A stretch of 64,000 nt of DNA from Neorhizobium galegae bv. orientalis str. HAMBI 540. GTDB taxonomy: Bacteria; Pseudomonadota; Alphaproteobacteria; Rhizobiales; Rhizobiaceae. The notes beneath the pieces were generated by a model. The model saw only the letters and a list, made by a program, of their open reading frames with translations. It was not told the origin of the DNA and did no database searches. A program made the position numbers and the translations under genes. Position 1 is the first letter of the stretch. Each line of letters begins with the position of its first letter. The stretch covers positions 3,286,001-3,350,000 of the forward strand of contig NZ_HG938353.1 in the NCBI RefSeq assembly GCF_000731315.1, written 5' to 3'. Of this stretch, positions 1 through 8,773 are shown piece by piece.

Positions 1-863
1 GCCAGATAGTTCTGCAGCGTGACCACCAGGCCGGCTCCGAAGATCGGTCCGATCAGCGTGCCGATGCCGCCCAGCAGCGTCATCAGGATCACTTCGCCGG
101 ACATCTGCCAGGCGACGTCCGTCAGCGTCGCGAACTGGAAGACCAGCGCTTTCAGCCCGCCCGCAAGGCCGGCCAGTGCCGCCGACATCACGAAGGCGCC
201 GAGCTTGTAGCGGGCGACGGAATAGCCGAGCGAAATGGCGCGCGGTTCATTCTCCCGGATCGACCGGAGGATCATGCCGAAGGGCGAGTTGATGAACCGC
301 CAGATGATCACCATGCCGATCAGAAACACACCAAGCACGAAGTAATACATGTTGGTCGAGCCGGAGAGATCGATGAAGCCAAACAGATGGCCGCGCGGCA
401 CCGACTGGATGCCGTCCTCGCCCTGGGTGAACCGCGCCTGCAGGCAGAAGAAAAAGAACATCTGCGACAGAGCCAGCGTGATCATCGCGAAATAGATGCC
501 CTGCCGGCGGATCGCGAAGAACCCCATGATCAGGCCGAGCAATGCAGCGCCCGCGACGCCGGTCAGGATGCCGAGTTCCGGCGGAAAGCCCCATTCCTTG
601 ACCACGTGGGCGGTGAAATAGGCCGCCCCGCCGAAGAAGGTCGCATGACCGAAAGAGAGCAGCCCGGTATAACCGAGCAGCAGATTGAAGGCGCAGGCAA
701 ACAGTGCGAAGCACAAGAGCTTCATCAGGAAGATCGGGTAGAAGAACATCGGCGCGAGGATCAGGGCCACAAGACCGATGATCAGGAAGATCGCATAGGT
801 TCTGGAAGCGGTGGCCGACCGTTCGATACGCGGCTTGGCAGCGGTTTGGGTCATCTCGCTCAT
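1..863 (-). CDS. livM: Branched-chain amino acid ABC transporter permease LivM (3' end outside window)
   Basis: Second inner-membrane permease of a HAAT-family (Liv) importer. The frame starts at the ATG at 863 and stays open to the window edge, so the C-terminus is missing. The N-terminus is MSEMTQTAAKPRIERS, followed by hydrophobic segments and the LivM-typical stretches LLLGYTGLLSFGHATFFG (about residues 60-80) and SLGYSVARYKLGAFVMSA. It begins one base after the livH stop, so the two are translated from one leftward mRNA (binding protein-livG-livF-livH-livM). The substrate cannot be read from the permease; branched-chain amino acids or related amides are the usual cargo. Family assignment is secure. 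Confidence 0.93.
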   Translation of the reverse strand, partial: MSEMTQTAAKPRIERSATASRTYAIFLIIGLVALILAPMFFYPIFLMKLLCFALFACAFNLLLGYTGLLSFGHATFFGGAAYFTAHVVKEWGFPPELGILTGVAGAALLGLIMGFFAIRRQGIYFAMITLALSQMFFFFCLQARFTQGEDGIQSVPRGHLFGFIDLSGSTNMYYFVLGVFLIGMVIIWRFINSPFGMILRSIRENEPRAISLGYSVARYKLGAFVMSAALAGLAGGLKALVFQFATLTDVAWQMSGEVILMTLLGGIGTLIGPIFGAGLVVTLQNYL

Positions 864-864
864 C

Positions 865-1752
865 TCACGCATCCCGTCCGAAAAGGCCGGCAGGCCGAAG
901 CAGAAGTACGATCGCCATGATCACGAAGATCACGATATTGGATGCTTCCGGATAGAACACCTTGGTGAGGCCTTCTGCAATGCCCAGCATGTAGCCGGTG
1001 AGGATGGCGCCCATGATCGAGCCCATGCCGCCGACCACGACCACTGCAAAAACGACAATGATGATGTTCGAACCCATCAGCGGCGAGACCTGGTAGATCG
1101 GCGCAGCCAGCACGCCGGCAAAGGCGGCGAGTGCTGCCCCCAGCCCGTAGGTAAGCGTCAGGAGCACCGGCACGTTGACGCCGAAGGCCTGGACCAGGAC
1201 CGGGTTTTCCGTTGCGGCACGAAGATAGGCGCCGAGCTTGGTCTTCTCGATCAGCAGCCATGTGCCGATGCAGGCGACCAGCGACACGACAACCACCCAG
1301 CCGCGATAGATGGGCAGGAACATGAAGCCGAGGTTGGTGCCGCCGGCCAGCTGCGCCGGCACCGAATAGGGCTGGCCCGCGGCACCATAGAGATACCGGA
1401 AAGTGCCCTCGATGGTCAGCGCCAGGCCGAACGTGAAGAGCAGGCCATAAAGCGGATCGAGATTGTAGAGCCGCGACAGCATCGTCCGTTCGATGATGGC
1501 TCCGAACAGGCCGACGACGATCGGCCCGAGGATCAGCGCGACCCAATAGTTGATGCCGAAATATTCCAGCATCAGCATAGCCGCAAAGGCGCCGAGCATG
1601 TATTGCGCACCATGGGCGAAGTTGATGACGCGCAGAAGGCCGAAGATGACCGCAAGGCCGAGGCTCAGGAGCGCGTAGAAGGACCCGTTGATCAGGCCGA
1701 TCAGGAGCTGCCCGAGAAAGGCCTGAAGCGGTATGCCGAAGATCATCGTCAT
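865..1752 (-). CDS. livH: Branched-chain amino acid ABC transporter permease LivH
   Basis: Inner-membrane permease partner of LivM, 295 residues, about eight hydrophobic helices. Conserved LivH stretches are visible: LINGSFYALLSLGLAVIFG near the N-terminus, VINFAHGAQYMLGAF, and the C-terminal VVVVGGMGSIMGAI. The frame is open upstream to 1836, but that extension overlaps livF and is rich in Trp/Arg/Cys, so I take the ATG at 1752 (MTMIFGIPLQAF), five bases after the livF stop; 1746 is an alternative ATG. It forms the transmembrane pore with LivM, energised by LivG and LivF. Confidence 0.93.
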   Translation of the reverse strand: MTMIFGIPLQAFLGQLLIGLINGSFYALLSLGLAVIFGLLRVINFAHGAQYMLGAFAAMLMLEYFGINYWVALILGPIVVGLFGAIIERTMLSRLYNLDPLYGLLFTFGLALTIEGTFRYLYGAAGQPYSVPAQLAGGTNLGFMFLPIYRGWVVVVSLVACIGTWLLIEKTKLGAYLRAATENPVLVQAFGVNVPVLLTLTYGLGAALAAFAGVLAAPIYQVSPLMGSNIIIVVFAVVVVGGMGSIMGAILTGYMLGIAEGLTKVFYPEASNIVIFVIMAIVLLLRPAGLFGRDA

Positions 1753-1756
1753 AACG

Positions 1757-2458
1757 TCACACTCCCAGCACTTTATGCAGCATGTCCATCTTCCCCGGCA
1801 GCTCAGCCACCGGGAAATTCGCGACCATCCGCCCATGATCCATCAGATAGAACCGGTCGGCGACGCGGCTCGCGAAGCGGAAATTCTGCTCCACCAGAAG
1901 CACCGTCATGCCACGTTCCTTCAGCGTCTTCAGCACCTCGCCGATCCGCTGCACGATAACCGGAGCCAGGCCTTCGGTCGGCTCGTCCAATATCAGAAGC
2001 TTAACGCCGGTGCGCAGGATGCGGGCGATCGCTAGCATCTGCTGCTCGCCACCGGAGAGCTTGGTGCCGGGGCTGGAGCGACGCTCCTGGAGGTTGGGGA
2101 AGAGCTCGTAGATCTCCTCGAGCGACATGCCGCCTTCTGCCACCACCGGCGGCAGCATCAGGTTTTCCTCGACCGTCAGCGTCGAAAAGATGCCGCGCTC
2201 CTCCGGTACGAAGCCGATGCCGTTATGCGCCGTGCGATGCAGCGGCACGCCGAGCATATCCTTGCCGGCAAAGCGGATTTCGCCCTTCCGCTCGCGGATG
2301 ATGCCGACGATGGTCCTCAGCGTCGTCGTCTTGCCGACGCCGTTGCGGCCGAGAATGGTAATCGTCTCGCCCTCCCCAACGGTCATATCGACACCGTGCA
2401 GGACATGGCTTTCGCCATACCAGGCATTGAGGTTGGAAACTTGCAACAACGGTGCCAT
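1757..2458 (-). CDS. livF: Branched-chain amino acid ABC transporter ATP-binding protein LivF
   Basis: Cytoplasmic ATPase of the Liv importer, 233 residues. Walker A is GRNGVGKTT near residue 37, the ABC signature is LSGGEQQMLAIARIL, Walker B is LLILDEPTEGLAP, and the His switch lies after VLLVEQN. The start is the ATG at 2458, which shares one base with the livG stop (TGATG), indicating translational coupling; the TTG one codon upstream is inside livG and unlikely. Length and motifs are normal for LivF. Confidence 0.95.
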   Translation of the reverse strand: MAPLLQVSNLNAWYGESHVLHGVDMTVGEGETITILGRNGVGKTTTLRTIVGIIRERKGEIRFAGKDMLGVPLHRTAHNGIGFVPEERGIFSTLTVEENLMLPPVVAEGGMSLEEIYELFPNLQERRSSPGTKLSGGEQQMLAIARILRTGVKLLILDEPTEGLAPVIVQRIGEVLKTLKERGMTVLLVEQNFRFASRVADRFYLMDHGRMVANFPVAELPGKMDMLHKVLGV

Positions 2459-3240
2459 CAAGCCTCCTCCGTGCCCATGTAGGCGGTGCGGACCCGCGGG
2501 TCCTGGCTGACGGTGGCATAGTCGCCCTCGGCAAGGATTTCGCCGCGCTGGAGCACCGTCACATGGTGGCAGATGTCGGCGACAACGGAGAGATTGTGCT
2601 CCACCATCAGCACCGCACGGGTCTTTGCCACCTCGCGAATGATGTTGGAAACGGTGCCGATATCCTCCTGCCCCATGCCGGCCATCGGCTCGTCGAGCAG
2701 CAGAACCTTGGGATCGAGCGCCAGCGTCGTCGCGATCTCCAGCACGCGCTTGCGGCCGTAGGAAAGGTCGGCGGCGAGCGCATTGCGTTCGCGCTTCAGG
2801 CCGACCGACTCGATCAATTCGTCGGCCCGCGCATTCAGCCGATCGAGCGAGGAGACGGGCAGCCAGAACTGCGTCGAAAGCCCGTTCGGCCGCTGCAGCG
2901 CGACACGCACGTTGTCGAGCACCGTCAGATGCGGAAAGACCGCCGAAATCTGGAAGGAACGGACAAGCCCCATCCGCGCGATCCTGTCCGGCTGCGTTTT
3001 GGTGATGTCCGTGCCCAGAAGCGTGATCGAGCCAGCCGTCGGCTGCAGGAACTTGGTGAGCAGATTGAAGACCGTGGTCTTGCCGGCGCCGTTCGGGCCG
3101 ATCAAGGCGTGGACGCGCGCGTGGCGGACGTCGAGATCGACGTTCTTCACCGCCATGAAGGCGCCGAAGCTCTTCGAGAGGCCGCGGGCGGATAACACCA
3201 CCCGCAGCTCTTCCTGTTTTGCTGTTGCGGCGACCGCCAT
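2458..3240 (-). CDS. livG: Branched-chain amino acid ABC transporter ATP-binding protein LivG
   Basis: Second ATPase of the importer, 260 residues. Walker A is GPNGAGKTT; the signature region is DLSYGRKRVLEIA, the degenerate form usual in LivG; Walker B is VLLLDEPMAGMG; the C-terminus has the LivG-type extension (ILAEGDYATVSQDPRVRTAYMGTE). The ATG at 3240 overlaps the stop of the upstream binding-protein gene by one base (TAATG), so the two are coupled. It pairs with LivF to power LivH/LivM. Confidence 0.95.
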   Translation of the reverse strand: MAVAATAKQEELRVVLSARGLSKSFGAFMAVKNVDLDVRHARVHALIGPNGAGKTTVFNLLTKFLQPTAGSITLLGTDITKTQPDRIARMGLVRSFQISAVFPHLTVLDNVRVALQRPNGLSTQFWLPVSSLDRLNARADELIESVGLKRERNALAADLSYGRKRVLEIATTLALDPKVLLLDEPMAGMGQEDIGTVSNIIREVAKTRAVLMVEHNLSVVADICHHVTVLQRGEILAEGDYATVSQDPRVRTAYMGTEEA

Positions 3241-4469
3241 TACTTCACCAGATCGCAGCCGCTCTTGGCGGGATCCATGTAGGCCTCTTTGCCGGGGATG
3301 GTTGCCAGCACCGTAAAATAATCCCAGGGCTCCTTGCTTTCGCCCGGCTTCTTGACCTGCAGCAGGTACATGTCGTGGATCATCCGACCGTTCTTGGCGA
3401 CCGTACCGCCGCGGGCGAAGAAGTCGTCGACCGGCATTTCATGCAGCGCCTTGGAAACGGCATCCGCATCGTCGGTGCCGGCTTTCTGGATTGCCTTCAG
3501 ATACTGGGTGACCGCCGAATAGGTGCCGCTGTGGACCATGTTCGGCATCTTCTTGGTGCGGGCGAAGAACTTTTTCGCAAACTCCCGGCTCTTGTCGTCG
3601 AGGTTCCAGTAATAACCTTCGGTCAGGGTCAGGCCCTGCGCCGCCTGCAGGCCGAGGCCGTGCACTTCGGCGAGCGTGAAGAGCAGCGCTGCGAGGCGCT
3701 GACCGCCGGCGGTGATGCCGAACTCCGCCGCCTGCTTGATGGCGTTCGCCGTGTCGAGGCCGGCATTGGCAAGGCCGACGACCTTGGCACCGGAAGACTG
3801 GGCCTGCAGCAGGAAGGACGAGAAATCGGTGGTGGCAAGCGGATGACGGACCGCGCCGACGATCTTGCCGCCGGAGGATTTCACGAAGTCGCCGGTCTGC
3901 TGCTCGAGCGAATAACCGAAGGCATAGTCGGCGGTGAGGAAGAACCAGCTGTCGCCGCCCTGCTTGACAAGCGCGCCGCCGGTGCCGACCGCGAGCGCAT
4001 GCGTGTCATAGGCCCAGTGGAAGCCATAGGGGGTGCAGGCCTTGCCGGTCAAATCGGTGGTCGCCGCACCCGTGACGATGTCGATCTTCTTCTTTTCCTT
4101 ACCGACCGCCTGTACTGCGAGCGCGACAGACGAGGTCGTCAGCTCCATGATCGCATCGACCTGCTGCGTGTCGTACCACTGGCGGGCGATGTTGGAGGCG
4201 ATGTCCGGCTTGTTCTGGTGGTCGGCATCAACGATCTCGATCGGCTGCCCCAGAACCTTGCCGCCGAAATCCTCGACCGCCATCTTGGCCGCCTCGACCG
4301 ACGACTTGCCGCCGAACTCGGAATAGACGCCCGACTGGTCGTTCAGGATGCCGATCTTGACCTTGTTGTCGGACACGCCCCCGGGCGCGCTCTGCGCGAA
4401 TGCCGCGCTGCTTGCGAGAAGCACTGCCAGGGATGATGTTACAAATGATGTCAGAATTGTCTTGTGCAT
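3240..4469 (-). CDS. Periplasmic substrate-binding protein of the Liv-type ABC transporter
   Basis: Type I periplasmic binding protein (LivK/AmiC-like fold), 409 residues. A Sec signal peptide occupies about residues 1-25 (hydrophobic core ending in ASSAAFA, then QSAPGG). The mature part opens with VKIGILNDQSGVYSEFGGKSS, the conserved start of this family. It is the first gene of the leftward operon and determines specificity. The sequence alone does not tell leucine/valine from other amides or aromatic acids, so I give no symbol. The 184-bp gap upstream is shared with a divergent LysR gene, the obvious regulator candidate. Confidence 0.9.
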   Translation of the reverse strand: MHKTILTSFVTSSLAVLLASSAAFAQSAPGGVSDNKVKIGILNDQSGVYSEFGGKSSVEAAKMAVEDFGGKVLGQPIEIVDADHQNKPDIASNIARQWYDTQQVDAIMELTTSSVALAVQAVGKEKKKIDIVTGAATTDLTGKACTPYGFHWAYDTHALAVGTGGALVKQGGDSWFFLTADYAFGYSLEQQTGDFVKSSGGKIVGAVRHPLATTDFSSFLLQAQSSGAKVVGLANAGLDTANAIKQAAEFGITAGGQRLAALLFTLAEVHGLGLQAAQGLTLTEGYYWNLDDKSREFAKKFFARTKKMPNMVHSGTYSAVTQYLKAIQKAGTDDADAVSKALHEMPVDDFFARGGTVAKNGRMIHDMYLLQVKKPGESKEPWDYFTVLATIPGKEAYMDPAKSGCDLVK

Positions 4470-4512
4470 GATTTCTCCTCCCAGAGAATGTGCCCAGAAA
4501 ATTTGGCCAGAG

Positions 4513-4644
4513 GTCTGTTCAAAATTGGTGAGCCGTTCTCCTCAAAGCGGCTGCTCCGGATTGCATGGTTCAGGAAAACCGCCGTTGACGCAAGCAGGTC
4601 TCTGTAATTAATTGCAAACAGCATCTGTGCATTTTTGAACAGAC
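4513..4644. promoter_or_regulatory. Divergent promoter region with a 12-bp inverted repeat
   Basis: The gap between the Liv operon and the LysR gene contains GTCTGTTCAAAA at 4513-4524 and its exact reverse complement TTTTGAACAGAC at 4633-4644, 108 bp apart. The right copy ends nine bases before the LysR TTG start, the left copy lies about 45 bp upstream of the binding-protein start. Paired sites at both ends of a divergent promoter fit LysR autoregulation plus target control; the binding role is inference. Confidence 0.5.
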
Positions 4645-4653
4645 GGGAACGTA

Positions 4654-5640
4654 TTGAGCAACAATCAGAACTTCACCTGGGACGATCTTCAATATTTTCT
4701 GGCAGTGGCGCGCAGCGGCCAGCTGTCCACCGCAGCCCGCCAATTGCGCACCAGCCACGCCACCGTGTCCCGGCGTATCGACCGGCTGGAATTCGCACTC
4801 AAGGTCAAGCTGTTCGAGCGCAATCCGCGCGGTTATGTCCTGACCAGCATGGGCCAGCGGTTCATCGAGACGGCAGAACGGATCGAGACCGAGGCGGACC
4901 GGCTGCAGGCGGATGTCGCCTCGGGCACCACGGCACAGCGCGGCGTGGTGCGCTTAAGCACCCCGGAAGGGTTTGCGAATTTCTTCTTCGCCGACAAGAT
5001 CCGCAGCTTCTGCGACAGCCACCCGAACATCTCGCTGGAACTGGTGACGATCCAGCAGATCATGTCGCTGTCGCGCAAGGAGGCGGATATCGCCGTCTCG
5101 CTCGATCCGCCCAAGGAAGGGCCTTATCTTACGGAAAAGCTCACCGACTACAGCCTCAACGTCTATGGCGCGAAATCCTACCTGTCCAAGGTAGGTCCGA
5201 TCCGCAGCCGGCAAGATCTGCTGTCGCATCCGTTCATCGGCTATATCGAGGACATGATCTTCGCGCCAGGGCTAGACTATCTCGGCGACGTCCATCCGGG
5301 CATCAAGGCGCGCTTCCAGAGCTCCAGCATTTTTGCGCAATTGACCGCGACGCTGAACGGGCTCGGCCTCTGCGTGCTGCCGCATTTCATCACGCGCGTC
5401 CAGCCTGACCTCGAAATCGTGCTGCCTGACGAGGTGGAACTGAGACGCGGCTACTGGCTGATGTGCCATCGGGACCTGAGCCAGATCCCGCGCGTGCGGA
5501 TGGTGACGGACTATATCTTCCAGTCCGTCCGGGCCAATCAGCACGCCTTCCTCAGGAGTTACCAGGCTCCCGAGGAAGGCGCTCGCCGTCACTCCGCTGC
5601 CATCGGCAGGTCGTCGCGGCTGTCGAAAAGGTCGCCCTGA
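4654..5640 (+). CDS. LysR-family transcriptional regulator
   Basis: Cytoplasmic DNA-binding regulator, 328 residues. Residues about 8-67 form the winged HTH (WDDLQYFLAVARSGQLSTAAR... then TSHATVSRRIDRLE), followed by a LysR substrate-binding domain. The start is a TTG at 4654, preceded by ACGGGAAC. It is divergent from the Liv operon and probably controls it and itself through the 12-bp inverted repeat in the shared gap. The last 52 bp overlap the 3' end of the convergent RND gene, giving an Arg/Ser-rich tail (ARRHSAAIGRSSRLSKRSP) that looks like read-through of antisense coding sequence. The ligand is unknown. Confidence 0.92.
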   Translation: MSNNQNFTWDDLQYFLAVARSGQLSTAARQLRTSHATVSRRIDRLEFALKVKLFERNPRGYVLTSMGQRFIETAERIETEADRLQADVASGTTAQRGVVRLSTPEGFANFFFADKIRSFCDSHPNISLELVTIQQIMSLSRKEADIAVSLDPPKEGPYLTEKLTDYSLNVYGAKSYLSKVGPIRSRQDLLSHPFIGYIEDMIFAPGLDYLGDVHPGIKARFQSSSIFAQLTATLNGLGLCVLPHFITRVQPDLEIVLPDEVELRRGYWLMCHRDLSQIPRVRMVTDYIFQSVRANQHAFLRSYQAPEEGARRHSAAIGRSSRLSKRSP

Positions 5641-8600
5641 TTGGCGGGCGTCCTGTCGTCGGTTTTCGCCTTCTTCGGCTCGCGGCCGAAGAAGAGGGCA
5701 TAGGCGGCCGGGAGGACCAGGATGGTCAACACGGTGGCAACCAGGATGCCGCCCATCATCGCATAGGCGAGCGGACCCCAGAACACGCCGCGCGAGATCG
5801 GGTACAGCGCCAGCACGGCTGTCAGCGCCGTCAGCATGATCGGCCGGAAACGACGCACGGCCGCGCCGACGATCGCCTCCATCCGCTCCATGCCGGCCGC
5901 GATATCCTGGTCGATCTGGTCGACCAGGATAATCGAGTTGCGGATGATGATGCCGAGCAGCGCGATGACCCCGAGGATCGCCACGAAGCCGAACGGCGCG
6001 CCGGTCAGAAGCAGCGCCATGGCAGCGCCGATGATGCCGAGCGGACCGGTTGCCAGCACCATCATCGCCTTGCCGAAATGCTGCAGCTGGATCATCAACA
6101 GCACGAGGATGACCAGGAGCATGATCGGCGCCTTGGCAGCGATCGAGTTCTGGCTTTCGGCTGCATCCTCCGCACCGCCCTGGATGTCGACATGGTAGCC
6201 GGCAGGCAGGCTGGCGCGCAGGTCGGCCATGCTGTTGTAGAGGTTGAGCGACACCTGGGTCGGTTCCACGCCGTCCGGCAGCGTCGCCTTGACGGTGATC
6301 GTCGGCAGGCGGTCGCGGCGCCACTCGATACCCTGTTCGAGAACCGGCACGACCTTGGCAATCTGCGAGACCGGCACGAAGCCGCCGAAATCCGTCGGCA
6401 CGTAGACCGACTGGACGGCCGAGAGCAGGTTGCGGGTGGCATCCGGCTCGCGGACAACGATCGAGACCGTTTCTTCGCCATCGCGGAAGTCGCTGATCGG
6501 CGCACCGGCGGTAGCCGACTGCAGCATCTGGCGGACACGCTGAGAGGTGACCCCGAGGGCACGGGCACGATCCTGGTCGATGACCAGTTTCATGGCCGTC
6601 ACCGGTTCCATCCAGTCGTCGTGGATGGCGCCGAACAGCGGCTGCTGCTGGTAACGTTCCTTGACCTGGTCGGCGATCCGGCGGACCTCCGCCGCGTCGG
6701 GACCGGTGACACGCATCTGGACGGGCCAGCCGACCGGCGGGCCGAGGAACAGACGATCGACCTTGCCGCGTACGGTCGGGAAGTCCTGTGCAAGGATACC
6801 CCTGAGCTTGACGATCAGCCGTTCGCGGGCGTCCACGTCCTTCGACATGATCAGGAGCTGCGCGTAGTTCGGGTTGCGGAGCTGCTGGTCGAGCGGTAGG
6901 AAGAAGCGCGGGGCGCCTTCGCCGATATAGGTGGCGACGAAGGTCTTGTCCTGGTCGGGCAGAATCTTGTCCTCAAGGGCTTTCGCCTGGCGTTCCACTT
7001 CCTCGATGGCCGTGCCTTCCGGCAGCCACAGATCCACGAGGATTTCCGGCCGCGAGGACTGCGGGAAGAAGCTCTGCGGAATAAACTGGAAGGACCACAG
7101 GCTACCGGCGAAGGCGCCGAGAGTGAGAAGGAGCACGATAGCCTTGTGACGCACGGACCAGCCGACGGCATGCCGGACGCCGCGATACATGCGGGTGTCG
7201 TAAGCATCGTGATGGGTGCCTGCATGCGCCCGCTGCTTGAGGATCATGTAGCCGAGCCAGGGAGTGAAATAGACGGCCACGAACCACGACACGACGAGCG
7301 CGATGCCTACCACGTAGAACAGCGTGCGCACGTATTCGCCGGCGGTGGAATCGGCGAACCCGACCGGGATGAAGCCGGCAGTGGTGATCAATGTGCCGGT
7401 GAGCATCGGGAAGGCGGTGGATGAATAGGCGAAGGTGGCGGCATCGAGGCGTGCGAGCCCCTCCTCCAGCTTCCGTTCCATCATCTCGACGACGATCATC
7501 GCGTCGTCGACGAGCAGGCCGAGCGCGATGATCAGCGCGCCGAGCGAGATGCGCTGCAGCTCGATGCCCATGTAGAACATGATCGCGAACGTGGCTGACA
7601 GAACCAGCGGAATGGTGATGGCGATGACGATGCCCGAACGCCAGCCGATCGAGATCAGCGAGACGATGAGGACGATGACGAGAGCTTCCAGCAGGGCCTG
7701 GGTGAATTCGCCGACCGCTTCGGTGACCACTTCCGGCTGGTTGGAAACCTGCTGGACAGACACGCCAACCGGCAGCGTCTGTTCGAAACGCTCATAGGTC
7801 GCCTCGACCTGATGGCCGACATCGGTGACCTTGAAGCCCTTGGCCATGACGACGCCGACCTGGATGCTGTCGTGACCATTGAAGCGGAACTTGCGCTGAT
7901 AGGGATTTTCGAGGCCGGCGGTGACGGTGGCGATATCGCCGAGCCGGATCACCTGGCTACCTGCCTTGAGGCGCAGTTCGCGGATGTCTTCCGGCGTCGT
8001 GACGCCGCCTTCGACCGCTATACGCACCGACCGATCGGCGGTCTGAACGTTGCCGGCGGGATCGATATTGTTCTGGCCGGACAACGCGTCGCGGACGTTG
8101 ATAAGAGTGAGGCCGCGCTCGGCAAGCGCCTTCGACGAGACGTCGATGAAGATCTTCTGCGGCTGGTCGCCGAGGATGACCGCCTTTTCGACGCCGGGCG
8201 TGGCGAGCAGCATGTCGCGGGCCTGGATGGCGAACTGCTTCAGTTCAGGATAGCTGTAGCCTTCGCCGCTGATCGAGTTGAGCGTGATATAGGTGTCGCC
8301 GAACTCGTCGTTGAAATACGGACCGAGCAGGCCGGCCGGCAGATCCTGGGCGATGTCCCCGACCTTCTTGCGAACCTGATAGAAGGCGTCGTTGACCTGG
8401 GCGGTATTGGTGTCGCCCTTGATCTGTATCGTGGTGATCGCCACGCCGGCGCGGGTATAGGACTTGACCCAGTCGAGATGCGGGGTTTCCTGCAGCTTTC
8501 GCTCGATCTTGTTGACGACCTGGTCCTGCATCTCCTGAATGGAGGCGCCGGGCCAGACGGTCTGCACGACCATGACGCGGAAGGTGAAGTCCGGGTCTTC

Positions 8601-8747
8601 CTTCTGCCCCATGTTCATGACGCCGAGTGCGCCCATGACGATGATGAGGCCGAAGAGAAAACGGGCGATGCTCGGATGGGCAATCGCCCAGCGGGACAGG
8701 TTGAACCGGGCCTTTTCCGGGGGATTGGCCTGATGAGAGGAGCTCAT
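5589..8747 (-). CDS. RND-family efflux transporter, inner-membrane subunit (AcrB-like)
   Basis: Proton-driven inner-membrane pump, 1052 residues, the usual RND length. Twelve membrane helices are expected; the first is RFLFGLIIVMGALGVMNMG, and TM4 carries the paired aspartates of proton relay in GLLVDDAMIVVEMMERK. Two large periplasmic porter/docking regions follow TM1 and TM7. The C-terminus is hydrophilic (NQGDLFDSRDDLPMAAE). The ATG at 8747 has AAGGA upstream. Its adaptor gene lies 26 bp upstream in the same operon and a TetR gene precedes that, the standard multidrug efflux layout. No outer-membrane channel gene is present here. It most resembles the HAE1 branch; substrates are unknown. 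Confidence 0.93.
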   Translation of the reverse strand: MSSSHQANPPEKARFNLSRWAIAHPSIARFLFGLIIVMGALGVMNMGQKEDPDFTFRVMVVQTVWPGASIQEMQDQVVNKIERKLQETPHLDWVKSYTRAGVAITTIQIKGDTNTAQVNDAFYQVRKKVGDIAQDLPAGLLGPYFNDEFGDTYITLNSISGEGYSYPELKQFAIQARDMLLATPGVEKAVILGDQPQKIFIDVSSKALAERGLTLINVRDALSGQNNIDPAGNVQTADRSVRIAVEGGVTTPEDIRELRLKAGSQVIRLGDIATVTAGLENPYQRKFRFNGHDSIQVGVVMAKGFKVTDVGHQVEATYERFEQTLPVGVSVQQVSNQPEVVTEAVGEFTQALLEALVIVLIVSLISIGWRSGIVIAITIPLVLSATFAIMFYMGIELQRISLGALIIALGLLVDDAMIVVEMMERKLEEGLARLDAATFAYSSTAFPMLTGTLITTAGFIPVGFADSTAGEYVRTLFYVVGIALVVSWFVAVYFTPWLGYMILKQRAHAGTHHDAYDTRMYRGVRHAVGWSVRHKAIVLLLTLGAFAGSLWSFQFIPQSFFPQSSRPEILVDLWLPEGTAIEEVERQAKALEDKILPDQDKTFVATYIGEGAPRFFLPLDQQLRNPNYAQLLIMSKDVDARERLIVKLRGILAQDFPTVRGKVDRLFLGPPVGWPVQMRVTGPDAAEVRRIADQVKERYQQQPLFGAIHDDWMEPVTAMKLVIDQDRARALGVTSQRVRQMLQSATAGAPISDFRDGEETVSIVVREPDATRNLLSAVQSVYVPTDFGGFVPVSQIAKVVPVLEQGIEWRRDRLPTITVKATLPDGVEPTQVSLNLYNSMADLRASLPAGYHVDIQGGAEDAAESQNSIAAKAPIMLLVILVLLMIQLQHFGKAMMVLATGPLGIIGAAMALLLTGAPFGFVAILGVIALLGIIIRNSIILVDQIDQDIAAGMERMEAIVGAAVRRFRPIMLTALTAVLALYPISRGVFWGPLAYAMMGGILVATVLTILVLPAAYALFFGREPKKAKTDDRTPANQGDLFDSRDDLPMAAE

Positions 8748-8773
8748 GGTCTTGGGTCCTTTAAGCCGAGCGA

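Noticed and set aside
247..714. 155-residue leftward ORF within livM
   Set aside because: It is out of frame with livM, whose own frame is open from 863 to the left edge and gives a clean permease sequence.
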